A DNA stretch of 64,000 nt from Corylus avellana (lineage: Eukaryota; Streptophyta; Magnoliopsida; Fagales; Betulaceae), in the NCBI RefSeq assembly GCF_901000735.1, contig NC_081545.1:2338583-2402582 (forward strand). The letters run 5' to 3'. The notes under the pieces were generated by a model. The model saw nothing but the letters and a program-made list of their open reading frames with translations, did not search any database and was not told where the DNA came from. The first letter of the stretch is position 1, and each line of letters begins with the position of its first letter. This document shows positions 21,876-33,187 of this stretch, piece by piece. The translations under genes and the position numbers were made by a program.

Positions 21876-23756
21876 TCTCTCCCCCCCTCTCTTTCTTTAT
21901 TTTTCTTTTTATTTTCTCTTGCTTTCTCTCTATATCTCAATGTGAGACAAATAAAACGTAAGAGGTTTATTTGAAATGCATTTAATTGATATTTTAATGG
22001 ATAAAACAAATGGTTTCCAAATTTTCTCTTTCTCTCTGATTAATTTTCTCTTTTTTTCTCTTGCTTTCTATTTATATTTTAATGTTCCTTTGTAAATTTT
22101 ACACTCAATTCAAGAAAAAGACGAGAGGGAGGGAGAGTGAAAGTTTCCAATAGTTATTTCTCAATAAAAAATTATACTACAGTTCTTTTATTTTATTTTA
22201 TTTTATTTTTTTTTTTTTCGTGCTAGAACATTCGTTTTCCATTATATTAACATTGTCATTTTATATGTTTATTTTCGGTACCTATGTTCTTCCATTTTTG
22301 TTTTTGTCTCCTATATTCTTTTTTCTATTTTTTATGCTTTTACTTTCTATTTATATCAATCAATTCCGAAAAAAGACGAGAGAAAGAGAGAGAATTTCTA
22401 TTCTTTTTTTCTCAATAAAAAATTAGACTACAATTATTTTCTTTTTTTATTTTTTTTTCCTATAATAGTTCTTTTCAATTTTTCAATCGTTATTTCTCAA
22501 TGAAAAATTATATTACAATTTTTTTTTCTTTGTTGTTTTTTTTTTTTTGCTAGAATAGTTATTTTCAATTATATTAATATTTTCATATTTTTCATTTTTT
22601 TTTATCTTTATTTCCGGTGCTTATGTTCTTCTATTTTTTGTTTTTGACCCTTATTTTTTTCTTTCTATTTATATATTATTTTTTATTCAAATGATTACTT
22701 TTCTTTTGTAAATTTTACATTGAATTCAAGAAATATTAATAGTGATAGAGTTTCTTTTCGTAGAAACTCAGTTCTTTCAATATATTTCACACTCAATTTT
22801 CCGGTCGTAGATTTTTTTTTTGTCTTTGTTTTCTTATGTCTTAAAATTAGTTTCATTTACTTTTATATAAGTGAAGGATGGTTGAAAAAATATATATATA
22901 TATATCTATTTGACAAAACCTTTTCTAATATTTGTGGATTTCATTGGAACTGAGAAAAATATAGAAAAAATAGTTCTTTTTTATTATATTAGTTTTTTTC
23001 ATTTGTTTACATTTTTTTTGGGGTCCTTAATTTCTATTCTAATTTATATATTATTTTTCATTCAAGTTTTATTAATTTTATTTAATACAAGTTTCAAATT
23101 TTCTTTTGTAAATTTAATTGACTTTTGTTGTTCATTTTTGTTTTTGGGTATTCCAATATTTCTGTCACTGTTTTTGATCTCTTTCTTTTTTAAAAGAAAA
23201 ATTAAATTACTAACATTCTTTTGTTTACAAAATTAGTAAACATAATTATAATCATATATCAATATACTCATTTATTTTAGAACACTTCTTTATTTTTGTC
23301 AGTGGTATCATTGTTAGAATATAATGAACTTTTAGGAGTTGAACTTTCTCCTCCCAAACAATTTTTTTGAGAAGTGGTATCATTGTTAGAATATAATGAT
23401 TAATCAATCATTTTATTATAATTGATTAATCTAGGTTTTTATTTTGAATTTTTTTTTTCATTTATATTTCATTTTAAACTACATATATGTGAACAAATAT
23501 TTAACACATTTCAATTTATAAGAACTAAAATTTATGAATTTTTAAATTTATTGGATATGTGGGTTTATGCTATTAAGTAAAACTATGGTTTAAAAAGATC
23601 TTATGAACATTTGTCATTTTTTGTAGCTAATTTGTTAATTAAGAGAAGAAAATAAAATTTGTTGTTGATAATCTTTTAAAAACTTTTTGACTTAATTAAT
23701 TATATATATTAAAAAAAAAAAAAAAAAACCGCCGCGTAGGACGGGCTCTAAGCTAG

Positions 23757-25159
23757 TATATTTAAAAATCCTATCTAATCTATCTACTCCCATCTAACAG
23801 CCCACAATGTCTTCACCTACTTTATATCATTTAATTGAGTAATGCTATAAGTCTTTTTAGAGTTTTCTGGAGTAATCCCAAATATGATGTAACTTTTAAA
23901 AGCATCAATAGATCAAAGTTAAGTACATTAAATTTCAAATTCAACGGTAATTTTAAAAGGTACATCACATTTGGGAGGACTTTAGGAAGATTCTAAGAAG
24001 ACTTGTAACATTACGACATTCAATTAACTACTATTTAATTATTCTAAATAAACGATTTTTTCTTAACTTAATCTATAAAACCACTTATTTATGCATTACA
24101 GTTAATATAATCACACTAATTCACCTACCACACACTTATTATTGACTTTTGTTGTTTCTGGTGTAATATTTCCACAAATCTGACACCGCGCCGCCCTCCC
24201 CCCCCCCCCAATAACTTTGCTGATTTATTAAAACATTATCTAACAATTTTACTTATTCGTCGACCGACAAAATCCACAAACTCATTCACACTCCACCCGC
24301 AGTATTTAATTAATACTACTAACCCACATATTATTATTTTAATTCCTCTACCGACAAAATCCACAAACTCATTCTTACACTCAACCCACAATATTTAATT
24401 AATACTACTAACCCATATATTATTATTTTAACTTAATTACCTATTATTAGTTTGATCTAAATAAATTCTATGGGTATCTAATATGTCTAATTAAATTACT
24501 TCATTTCTTAAATCACCCAATTATCTTATCATCAAACTAATATCTCTAAAATAATGGTTTTAAAATATGTGGCGCTACATCCTACCCACCTTATTGGAAT
24601 TTCATGATGGAAATTAAAGCCGATAAATTATCATATAACTTCCAATTGAGCGACTCAGATTTTAATATAGTGTCCAACTATTAATTCTCAAGTATCGATT
24701 TTACTCTAATTCTCCAAAGTTAATTCGATATATTAAAAACCTCAATATTCAATCTCTTAATTCTAAAGTTGATCTAAGATGAGAAATAAAAAATGTAGGA
24801 AAATCCTCTATTTTAAAAGCACAAGACCTATTAGTATGATGCTTAGTTAATTTATCTATCATATCATGCTATAAATCTGCAAAAGTAAATAAGTATCAAG
24901 TTCTGCAATTTATATCTCTAAAAATATCATTTTATGTCTATACCTCAAAAGTGATATATATTAGATATCAAATCATCCTTAAACATGAACTTTTTTTTTT
25001 TTTACAACTGCGAGTTCTAAATTATGCGAAAGGTAGTTTCTTTCATGATTAGTATATCAAGGGATTGCGTTTTCTCTAGTTAAATTAATGATATGGTCAA
25101 TTGTATCGTATTTGTGATGAATAGGTAGATTGATAAAATGGGTGATGTATATATATAAA
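23757..25159. other. Intergenic with one MITE, no gene
   Basis: 23839-24014 is a 176-bp MITE: GTAATGCTATAAGTC at the left mirrors GTAATGTTACAAGTC on the opposite strand at the right. 24240-24430 has two copies of an ACCGACAAAATCCACAAACTCATTC block about 90 bp apart. 25105-25155 repeats the TAGATTGATAAAATG word of the UGT upstream array. Otherwise AT-rich and anonymous. Confidence 0.5.
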
Positions 25160-26187
25160 GTTGCCGCTAATAAGATTCAATCAACGGCGACAAGATTGAG
25201 TAGACAACAGTGGCGGCTCTGAGGGTCGCTGCTATTGACATGAGAATTTTTTTTTAAAAAAAATTAAAAAATATCGTTAGCGGCGACATATTGTGGCCGC
25301 TATTCAGTGGACAACAGCTGAGAGTTGTCGCTGATGAGGGGTCGATAGCGGCGATTCTTAGGGTCGCTACTATTGATATGAGAAAAAATAAAAATAGGTC
25401 ATAAGACAACCGCGGCGACTTTGAGTCACCGCTGATGAGGGGTCAGTAGCGGTCACTGCTATTGACAGGAGAATTTTTTCAAAAAAATAAAAAATAAAAA
25501 TAGGTCATTAGCTGCAACAATATGTCGCCGCTATTCAGTGAACAACAACGGCGACTATCAATGTTGCCGCTAATGATCGTGATAGGATTAAATAATCGAT
25601 CAAACATCCGATCGATCTTAGTGAATTAGTTCGATTAATTGTGATAGGATCAAATGATCGTTTAAAAATCCGATTAATCCTAGTAAATTAGTTCGATTGA
25701 TCGTGATAGGATCAAATGTTCGATCGAACATCCGATCGATCCTAGTGCTTAGATCCGATCAATACTAGTACATTAGTCCAATCAATTGTAATGCGATCAT
25801 CCGATCTATTAAACTCTTTGGATTTTATATTATCTTATAATTAATTATAAGATAAATATCAACTTAATGATCTTTATCATAAAATGTTAAATATATATTA
25901 TCTAAAAAATTTAAGCTATTAATTAATTATAAAAAAAATATCACGTGAATTATATTTTTCCTTAAAAATGTTTTTTATACCCGTATAATTGTTATAGAAT
26001 TTCAAATTTACCCTACATTTCAAATTAAAATTACTTTGAAAAAATAAAAGTGGATAACAGTGGCGATATATTGCCGCCGCTATTTGGTGGGGTCAACAGC
26101 AGCGACTCTCAGGGTTGCTGCTATTCACATGAAAAAAAAAAAAAAAAAAAAAAAAAAAAGGAAAGAAAGAGAGGTCATTAGCGGCCA
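25160..26187. mobile_element. Hairpin-rich element with GCGGCGAC repeats
   Basis: A 1-kb unit begins GTTGCCGCTAAT and ends as the complement of GTGGCCGCTAATGACC. It contains at least eight copies of GCGGCGAC-like words in both orientations, many forming local hairpins such as GCGGCGACA-TAT-TGTGGCCGC (near 25280). AT-rich sequence and a 62-bp tandem array lie between them. The structure resembles subterminal repeat regions of CACTA-type transposons, but CACTA termini and a 3-bp target duplication were not found. It ends exactly where the inverted UGT promoter arm begins. Confidence 0.5.
25579..25764. repeat. 62-bp tandem repeat, three copies plus degenerate remainder
   Basis: GTGATAGGAT occurs at 25579, 25641 and 25703, giving a 62-bp period. 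Units are rich in CCGATCGATC-type palindromes. A fourth degenerate unit continues to about 25830. Confidence 0.85.
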
Positions 26188-26545
26188 CCCATTTGATCAA
26201 TCTAGCTACTCGTGACAATTTTGGCTACAATTCCAACATCAGAAAGCATCCTTGACTGCATCATTTACTTGACAAGCAAGTAAACCAGAGGCTGCTCCTT
26301 CAAATTAAGACAAAAGTTTTGGTTCAAATGTGGCTGGAAGAATTTCTGACAATTTAGTATATTAAACGCTCATGTGTTTAAAGTACATGTTAAACTTTAT
26401 CCTGTGTCCCACTTCTTTAATTTTTAATTTTTCTGATGGACACTTGAAGGAGAACTTATCTTGCTTTGATAGGTATTGTGTTCATTGACCAATCCGATCT
26501 ATTATATACTTGCTGGCAAAGATATTGTGTAAGCAACGTCATTGC
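26187..26545 (-). repeat. Inverted copy of the UGT promoter block (left arm)
   Basis: Reverse complement of 26610-26986, the upstream region of the UGT at 27043, with about 64 bp between the arms. The arm stops at AAATGGGT, four bases short of the TATA box present in the right arm, and is truncated there by the hairpin-rich element. It reads as the promoter of a lost head-to-head UGT partner. Confidence 0.85.
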
Positions 26546-26609
26546 AAACGTCTATTAATTATAGAAACTTTTTGAAAGCTATAGCAATTTGAATATTCAA
26601 TCTTTGTTA

Positions 26610-27042
26610 GCAATGACGTTGCTTACACAATATCTTTGCCACCAAGAATATAATAGATCGGATTGTTTAATGAACACAATACCTATCAAAGAAAGAGACA
26701 AATTCTCCTTCAAGTGTCCATCAGAAAAATTAAAAAAAGTGGGGCTCAGTATAAAGTTTAACATGTACTTTAAACATACGAGAGTTTAATATACTAAATT
26801 GTCAGAAATTCTTCCAGCTAAATTAATTTGAACAAAAACTTTTGTCTTAATTTGAAGGAGCCGCCTCTGTTTACTTGCTTGTCAAGTAAATGATGAAGTC
26901 AAAAAGGGGATAAAGGATATTCAATGCTTTCTGATGTTGGACTTGTAGCCAAAATTGTCATGAGTAGCTAGATTGATCAAATGGGTCATTATATAAGAAC
27001 ATGCAATGAAGTACACACTTAACAGATCAAAGAGAGAGGGAA
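26610..27042 (+). promoter_or_regulatory. Promoter block of the intact UGT at 27043
   Basis: TATATAAG at 26990-26997 lies 46 bp before the ATG. The block is conserved upstream of the loci at 11026 and 31654, so it travelled with the gene in each duplication. It forms the right arm of a 360-bp inverted repeat. Confidence 0.7.
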
Positions 27043-28584
27043 ATGGATTCCAAGGCTCATGCAGTTTGTATTCCATTCCCAATTCAAAGCCACATAAAGG
27101 CCATGCTCAAATTTGCAAAGCTTCTCCACGGCAAGGATTTTCACATAACTTTTGTGAACACAGAGTTCAACCATCAACGTTTTCTGAAATCTGGAGGCCC
27201 CAAGTCCTTGGATGGCTTGCCTAACTTCCAATTCAAAACCATTCCAGACAGCCTTCCTCCATCGGATTCCAACGCTACCCAAGACATTGATGCTCTTAGC
27301 GAATCCATTATGGAAAAATTCTTGGCTCCATTTTCAGACATCCTTCTCAAACTCAACACTACTGCAACTTCTTCAAACAATCCTCCTGTGACTTGCATTA
27401 TTGCAGATGGTTTCCTGGCATTCACTCACACTGCTGCTCGTGAGCTTGGAATCCCTATTTTAATGCTCTTCACTGTCTCTGCTTGCAGCTTAATGGGTTT
27501 TATGCAGTTTCCCCGTCTCAGGGACAAAGGCCTCACACCCCTTAAAGGTATAACACAAAAGGGAAACACCCTTATGAAATCATGGATTATCTTTAATATT
27601 ATTATTGATTACAAGTTTCCAAACTAAAAAAAAAAATTATTTATTTTTGCAGATGAGAGTTTTCGGACAAATGGGTTTCTAGACACAGTTATAGACTGGA
27701 TTCCAGGTATGAGAGATATCCGATTGAGGGATCTCCCAAATTCTTTTATTACTACAAATCCAAATGATCCTGTCTTCAAATTGACCGTTGAAGCAGTAGA
27801 GAGAGCTCCTAAAGCTTCAGGAATTGTTGTTCACACATTTGACACATTAGAGCATGAGGTTTTGGATGCTCTCTCCCCCATGTTTCCTTGTGTATATGCC
27901 ATTGGTCCTCAGCAACTACTACTTAATCACTCACCGAAAGACCCTCTGAAATCAACTGGGTATAGTTTGTGGAAAGAAGAAACTGAGTGCCTTAATTGGC
28001 TTAATTCTAAGGCATCCAATTCAGTGATTTATGTGAACTTTGGAAGCATTAGTGTCATGACACCACAACAGTTGGTTGAGTTTGGCTGGGGACTTGCAAA
28101 TAGCAAGTTCACGTTTCTGTGGATAATTAGGCCTGATTTAGTTATTGGTGATTCAGCGATTTTGCCACCTGAGTTCGTAGAAGAAACTAAAGGAAGAGGA
28201 CTAATAGTTAGTTGGTGCCCTCAAGAGGAAGTGCTTAACCACTCTTCCATTGGAGGGTTCTTAACTCACTGCGGGTGGAATTCGATTATTGAAAGTGTTT
28301 GTGCAGGTGTGCCCATGATTTGTTGTCCATTCTTTGGGGATCAGCAAACAAACTGTAAGTGTGCTTGCAATGAATGGGGCATTGGCATTGAGATTGATAA
28401 TGGTGCCAAGAGATGGAAAGTGGAGAAGATTGTGAGAGAATTGATGGAGGGAAACAAGGGTAAGAAAATGAAGAAAAAGGCCATGGAGTGGAAAAAATTG
28501 GCCGAAGATGCCACTAGTCCACATGGGTCTTCATCCATCAACTTAGACAAGTTGGTGAATGATGTTCTTTTATCAAAAGGATAG
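27043..28584 (+). CDS. UGT85-like family-1 glycosyltransferase, intact
   Basis: Exon 1 is 27043-27547, the 105-bp phase-1 intron 27548-27652 and exon 2 27653-28584, giving 478 residues. The start MDSKAHAVCIP aligns with the family N-terminus; the six-residue difference from the 3644 gene lies before the first strand. Key positions: His17 in QSHIKAM, the Asp of IADGF, and the PSPG box W356-Q399 with HCGWNS and Cys-Cys-Pro-Phe where many UGTs have Cys-Trp-Pro-Phe. It is expected to be a soluble UDP-glucose-dependent glucosyltransferase of unknown acceptor. It is the functional sister of the broken copy at 11026, sharing both flanks. A minimal promoter with a TATA box lies directly upstream, in an inverted repeat. 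Confidence 0.94.
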
Positions 28585-29535
28585 ATGTTTTAGAAGAAAG
28601 TGATAATTATGAAAAAAGTATCATCATTTAAAAATTTGAGTATACTCTGCATCCGTTTGATACTTTGATTGCTGCCCAAGGGTTTGACTTGCTATACTCT
28701 GCATTTGTTCGTGGGAGAAAATTCAACAAAATTTAATATGAAAATAAATGACTTCATTTACCACATCTAATAATTCCATATAAAAATAAATGACACTATT
28801 CTAAAAATATCATTATTTTGAACTTGGAAGGGAACTAACTCAGTAAAATTTTAATATTTGACATATGGGAAAGCATATCCTTCTTCCAATCTTTCTTTTT
28901 TGTAAATACTCTTTAATATTTGAACAAGGATTTTCTCCTCAAACTCACTCTATTTTTTTTTTTTTTTAATACCTTCAAGCATCTCATAAATATATAAATC
29001 TACTTAACTACCGCGCTCAAAAGAAACAATATCGAAGATACACAGAACCTCTTCCAAAAGAACATGTTCATCGGAAAGAGAAAGCGCTTCATTTGCAAGT
29101 CGATGGGCTTCTTCATAGCCACTACGTCTCACATTTTCATCACTAAATCAGCACATTCAAACAAGTCAGCAATCCTATGATTCATTGATTCAGGGTCCAC
29201 GTTTCATGCTTGGCAGCCGTAGTCTTCATATTGATATGAGAAATGCTATTTTTCTTTCTCCTATCCAACTTCTATCCAACTCCATCCATACTTTTTTCAA
29301 ATCTAACATTGAATCTGTAGTGGTGAATTTGAAAAAGAGTTAAACATACGATATAGACAATAATTGAAAGAATAGCAGGTCTCTATTGATATACCAAGCA
29401 TCCAACCGATTAGCCTTGAGAAGAGAAAACTGACCTTGGCTAGGTTGTCGGTCTTGAGGTTGCCAAAACTCCATTGTTGGCCAACAAGACTTATCAATAT
29501 GGAATTTATCAATTTATCTTTATTTTCTATTTTTT
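28585..29535. repeat. UGT downstream block, copy of 12561-13530
   Basis: Highly similar to the block after the pseudogene at 11026. The copies separate at about 29535, marking one end of the duplicated unit. It includes the probable 3'UTR. Confidence 0.8.
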
Positions 29536-29764
29536 CTTCCGGGGTAATTTTCCTTACCCCATAAACTTACGCGCCTTTTGCAAACACTCTCCAATGTTCA
29601 AAATCTCTCACTTTACTGTATTCAACTTTAATTTCCTTTCACTTACCTCATTCTGTTAGGATTTTCTGTGAAAATCCTAACGGAGTTCCTCTCACGTGTG
29701 GCGGACGTGACTTATTTTTGTTGAAACACCCATTATACCACTGCCCCTTTAGACAGAACCTTAC

Positions 29765-30061
29765 GTGTCGTTCTTCTTCGCGAATGAATTTTTTGGATTA
29801 AAACCTCATCTTCACCATATCAGAGGACACAAACATGAAGATCAGCAACAACAGTTGCAGCAAATGGACATTCAAAACGGCCAGCAATGCTTCGATTATT
29901 CTTCGCTACCAAACAGTCCCTACCCCCCAACTCCAGACCTCCTCAATCTCTTCCACTTGCCCAGATCCATCCCCTTCTCAAACCCGACCCAGAAGACCGC
30001 AAATTATCAGAACCCCATGGTTCTGATATACATATTTCTAACTTGTTATACTAACAGCTAG
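29765..30061 (+). pseudogene. Captured fragment, probably bHLH transcription factor N-terminal region
   Basis: Open frame containing a Gln-rich stretch and then CFDYSSLPNSPYPPTP and DLLNLFHLPRS. I associate this Pro-rich segment with the N-terminal half of plant bHLH10/89/91-class proteins, from memory only. No basic helix-loop-helix domain follows. It sits inside TIRs, so it is treated as a transduplicated fragment rather than a gene. Confidence 0.4.
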
Positions 30062-30504
30062 CTGTGATCTTGGAGATGTATACAATGTAATTTCTTAAGT
30101 ATAATTAAGATTATGAGAATGAACTTTTTCATTCAATTGGTAAATCTTTTTGCTCTCTGTTTTGAATGTAAACTTTGTTTTGGGTCAACCCCAGAAAAAG
30201 AAAACAAAAAAAATTAACAAAATAGTGGAAGAAGAGCTACTTTCGAATGTGAGCAGTTGATTGAATGTTCTTCTTTTGCACTTCCCTCTTGCCTTTTTCC
30301 CATTGATAATGACATTTAATCAAAAAAAAAAAAAACGTGAAATAACAATGTGATGATCCTGATTTTTCAAGCCCAATAATTTTGACGTCCCGCACCATAC
30401 AATGACCGTTTCCTTACGATTTCCGAACCAGAGACATCTATCTCTAGAACCCCGCCACGCCGTCGGCAGGGCTCAAGGCTCTGCTGCCCTTTTCCCGGCA
30501 CCCT

Positions 30505-30891
30505 GAACCCGGAGTTATCGTTTATCTGCTCGGCGTCGGGTTCGGGTTCGACCCCAGATCTAAGGACTACAAGGTGGTGAGGATTCGAAAAGTTGCGCGC
30601 GGCCCTGATGCCACAAATCGGGTGAAGAAGGAGGTGGAAGTGTACAGCGTAAGTGATGGGTATTGGAGAATGATTGACGTAAGCGTGCCCTTTGGTTTTC
30701 GTGGAGGTTGGCGGACGGCAGCGTTTGGTGGGTTTTTTTTTTTTTTTTTTTGGTGGTCGTTGGGTCTCATAACCGTTGCTTTCGATTTCAGTGACGAGGT
30801 AAATAATTGCTTGCTGTTTGTGTCTAAAGTCCTCGACGAGCTTCAGAAGATGGAAGAAATGGTTTTCGTAGCAAAGAAGAAGGACACGTAA
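30505..30891 (+). pseudogene. Captured F-box-associated (FBA) domain fragment
   Basis: The frame reads GVGFGFDPRSKDYKVVRI, EVEVYSVSDGYWRMIDV and, after a T-tract, LITVAFDFSDEV: three typical successive strands of the FBA_1 domain of plant F-box proteins. The part between YWR...AAFGG and LITV (normally the HWL segment) is replaced by a run of Phe codons from poly(T), implying an internal deletion. The F-box itself is missing. The frame stays open to the TIR and ends at 30891. Confidence 0.75.
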
Positions 30892-30922
30892 GGTTCTGTC
30901 GGAAGAGGCAGGGGTATAACGG

Positions 30923-31653
30923 ATGCTATTAAATATTCGATCTTTAAGTGTCTCAGAGGAAAGAGATGAAAGGAGATATCGAGGGTGTTGTTTTCGAAGA
31001 TGGTTGGGCTGAAATTTGCTCAACCGTTTATTTAAATTACTATAACTAATTTTTAAAAAGTCTCTATAATTAATATACGTTTACAATGACATTATTTAGA
31101 AAGAGAGGGATGACATTATTTAGAAAGAGAGGGAGGGGGAACTGGCTGGGGCATGATCCCATATCCACTTCCTTAAAAAGGATATTTTAAGGAGTAAAAA
31201 AATAATAATAATTATACTGGTCTTCCCAAAATAAATTGACATGTCCTGGTCCCCCAACTCTCCTCCGCACAATATCTTGGCCAGCAAGTATGTAATAGAT
31301 CGGATTGTTCAATGAACACAAAACCTATCAAAGCAAAAGACAAATTCTCCTTCAAGTGTCCATCAGAAAAATTAAAAAAGTGGGGCTCAGTATAAAGTTT
31401 AACATGTTCTTTGAACATACGAGAGTTTAATATACTAAATTGTCAGAAATTCTTCCAGCTAAATTAATTTGAACAAAAACTGTTGTCTTAATTTGAAGGA
31501 GCCGCCTCTGTTTACTTGCTTGTCAAGTAAATGATGAAGTCAAAAAGGGGATAAAGAATATTCAATGCTTTCTGATGTTGGAATTGTAGCCAAATGGATC
31601 ATTATATAAGACGATACAATGAAAGTACACAGATAGCAGAAAGAGAGAGCGAA
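30923..31653 (+). promoter_or_regulatory. Upstream block of the UGT at 31654
   Basis: TATATAAG at 31603-31610 lies 43 bp before the ATG. Compared with 26941-26990, about 30 bp are missing just upstream of the TATA box; the break is at a CAAA word present at both borders, as expected for deletion between short direct repeats. The rest matches 10240-11025. Confidence 0.65.
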
Positions 31654-33187
31654 ATGGATTCCAAGCCTCATGCAGTTTGTATTCCATGCCCAGTTCAAAG
31701 CCACATAAAAGCCATGCTCAAATTTGCAAAGCTTCTCCACGGCAAAGGTTTTCACATAACTTTTGTCAACACTGAGTTCAACCATCAACGTTTTCTGAAA
31801 TCTGGAGGCCCCAAGTCCTTGGATGGCTCGTCTGACTTCCAATTCAAAACCATTCCAGACAGCCTTCCTCCATCGGATTCCAACGCCACCCAAGACATTG
31901 ATGCTCTTAGCGAATCCATTATGGAAAACTTGTTGGCTCCATTTTCAGACATCCTTGTCAAACTCAACACTACTGCAACTTCTTCAAGCAATCCTCCAGT
32001 GACTTGCATTATCGCAGATGGTTTCCTGGCATTCACTCACACTGCTGCTCGTGAGCTTGGAATCCCTATTGTAATGCTCTTTACCGTCTCTGCTTGCAGC
32101 TTAATGGGTTCTATGCAGCTTCCTTGTCTCAGGGACAAAGGCATCATACCCCTTAAAGTTATGACATCAACACCCTACTGAAATATTATTCTTGGATTAT
32201 CGCTATTATGATTGATTACAAGTTTCCGAACTAAAAACATAATTTTTTTTTGCAGATGAGAGTTATCTGACAAATGGGTACCTAGACACAGTTTTAGACT
32301 GGATTCCAGGCATAAGAGATATCCGATTGAGGGATCTCCCAAGCTATGTTCGTACTACAAATCCAAATGACCCTGTCTTCAAAATGGTCAGTGAAGCAGT
32401 AGAAAGAGCTCCTAAAGCTGCAGGAATCATTGTTCACACATTTGATGCATTAGAACAGGAAGTATTGGCTGCTCTCTCCTCCATGTTGCCTCCTGTGTAC
32501 GCCATTGGCCCTCAGCAATTGCTACTGAATCACTCACCCAATGACCCTCTGGAATCAACAGGGTATAGTTTGTGGAAAGAAGAAACTGAGTGCCTCAATT
32601 GGCTTAACTCTAAGACACCAAAGTCAGTGATTTATGTAAACTTTGGTAGTATTACTGTCATGACACCACAGCAGCTGGTTGAGTTTGGCTGGGGACTTGC
32701 AAATAGCAAGTTCATGTTTCTGTGGATAATTAGGCCTGATTTAGTTGTTGGTGAATCAGCGATTTTGCCACCTGAGTTTCTGGAAGAAATTAAAGGAAGA
32801 GGACTAATTGCTAGTTGGTGCCCTCAAGAGGAAGTGCTTAGCCACTCCTCAATTGGAGGGTTCTTAACTCATTGCGGCTGGAATTCTATAATTGAAAGTG
32901 TTTGTGCAGGAGTGCCTATGCTTTGTTGGCCTTTCTTTGGGGATCAGCTAACAAATTGCAAGTATACTTGTAATGAATGGGGCATTGGCATGGAGATTGA
33001 TAATGGTGCCAAGAGAGGGGAAGTGGAGAAGATTGTGAGAGAGTTGATGGAAGGAAACAAGGGTGAGAAAATGAGGAAAAAGGTCATGGAGTTGAAAAAA
33101 TTGGCCGAAGAGGCCACTGGTCCACATGGGTCATCAACCATCAACTTAGACAAGTTGGTGAGTGATGTGCTTTTATCAAAATGTTAG
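31654..33187 (+). pseudogene. UGT85-like gene, exons complete, 5' splice donor lost
   Basis: Exon 1 (31654-32158) and exon 2 (32256-33187) would join in phase to a 478-residue UGT with His17 in QSHIKAM, Asp in IADGF and PSPG box W356-Q399 with the more usual LCWPFF. But the first intron base is T: paralogs read AAAG/GTATAACA and this copy reads AAAG/TTATGACA. Retaining the intron stops translation at 32181 after about 175 residues. Using the GT one base upstream (32158) frameshifts into a stop within five codons. A distant cryptic donor cannot be excluded. The coding exons show no other damage, so loss is recent or some product is still made. Confidence 0.75.

Larger units (their letters stand above)
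19555..23756 (+). mobile_element. Helitron-like non-autonomous element, 5' border approximate
   Basis: The right end has a hairpin (CCGCC-GCGTA-GGACGG, one bulged A) about 11 bp before CTAG at 23753-23756, followed by T, as for Helitron 3' ends. The interior contains repeats of about 100-130 bp built on TCAATGTGAGACAATTAAAA (near 19700, 19840, 19970, 20060, 21930), interrupted by a MULE at 20153-21875. The 5' border is placed near a TA run at 19555-19588 by composition only. No Rep/helicase reading frame is present. Confidence 0.45.
29729..30922. mobile_element. Pack-MULE-like element carrying two unrelated gene fragments
   Basis: Imperfect terminal inverted repeats of about 50 bp: CATTATACCACTGCC...GACAGAACCTTACGTGTCG on the left, CGTTATACCCCTGCC...GACAGAACCTTACGTGTCC on the opposite strand at the right (30872-30922). 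The interior holds a Pro-rich bHLH-like segment and an F-box-associated domain fragment. Beyond 30922 the sequence returns to the UGT upstream block (matching 10240 on). No transposase and no clear target duplication. Sequence to the left (29545-29728) looks like another, truncated, MULE end. Confidence 0.65.

Noticed and set aside
22220..23236. Hydrophobic Phe/Leu/Ile-rich open frames suggesting membrane proteins
   Set aside because: Sequence is extremely T-rich; such frames are expected by chance and lack splice or domain support.
30367..31023. Long minus-strand frame of 218 codons
   Set aside because: It runs antisense through the captured F-box fragment and its T-tract (poly-Lys) and crosses the transposon border, so it is not a gene.
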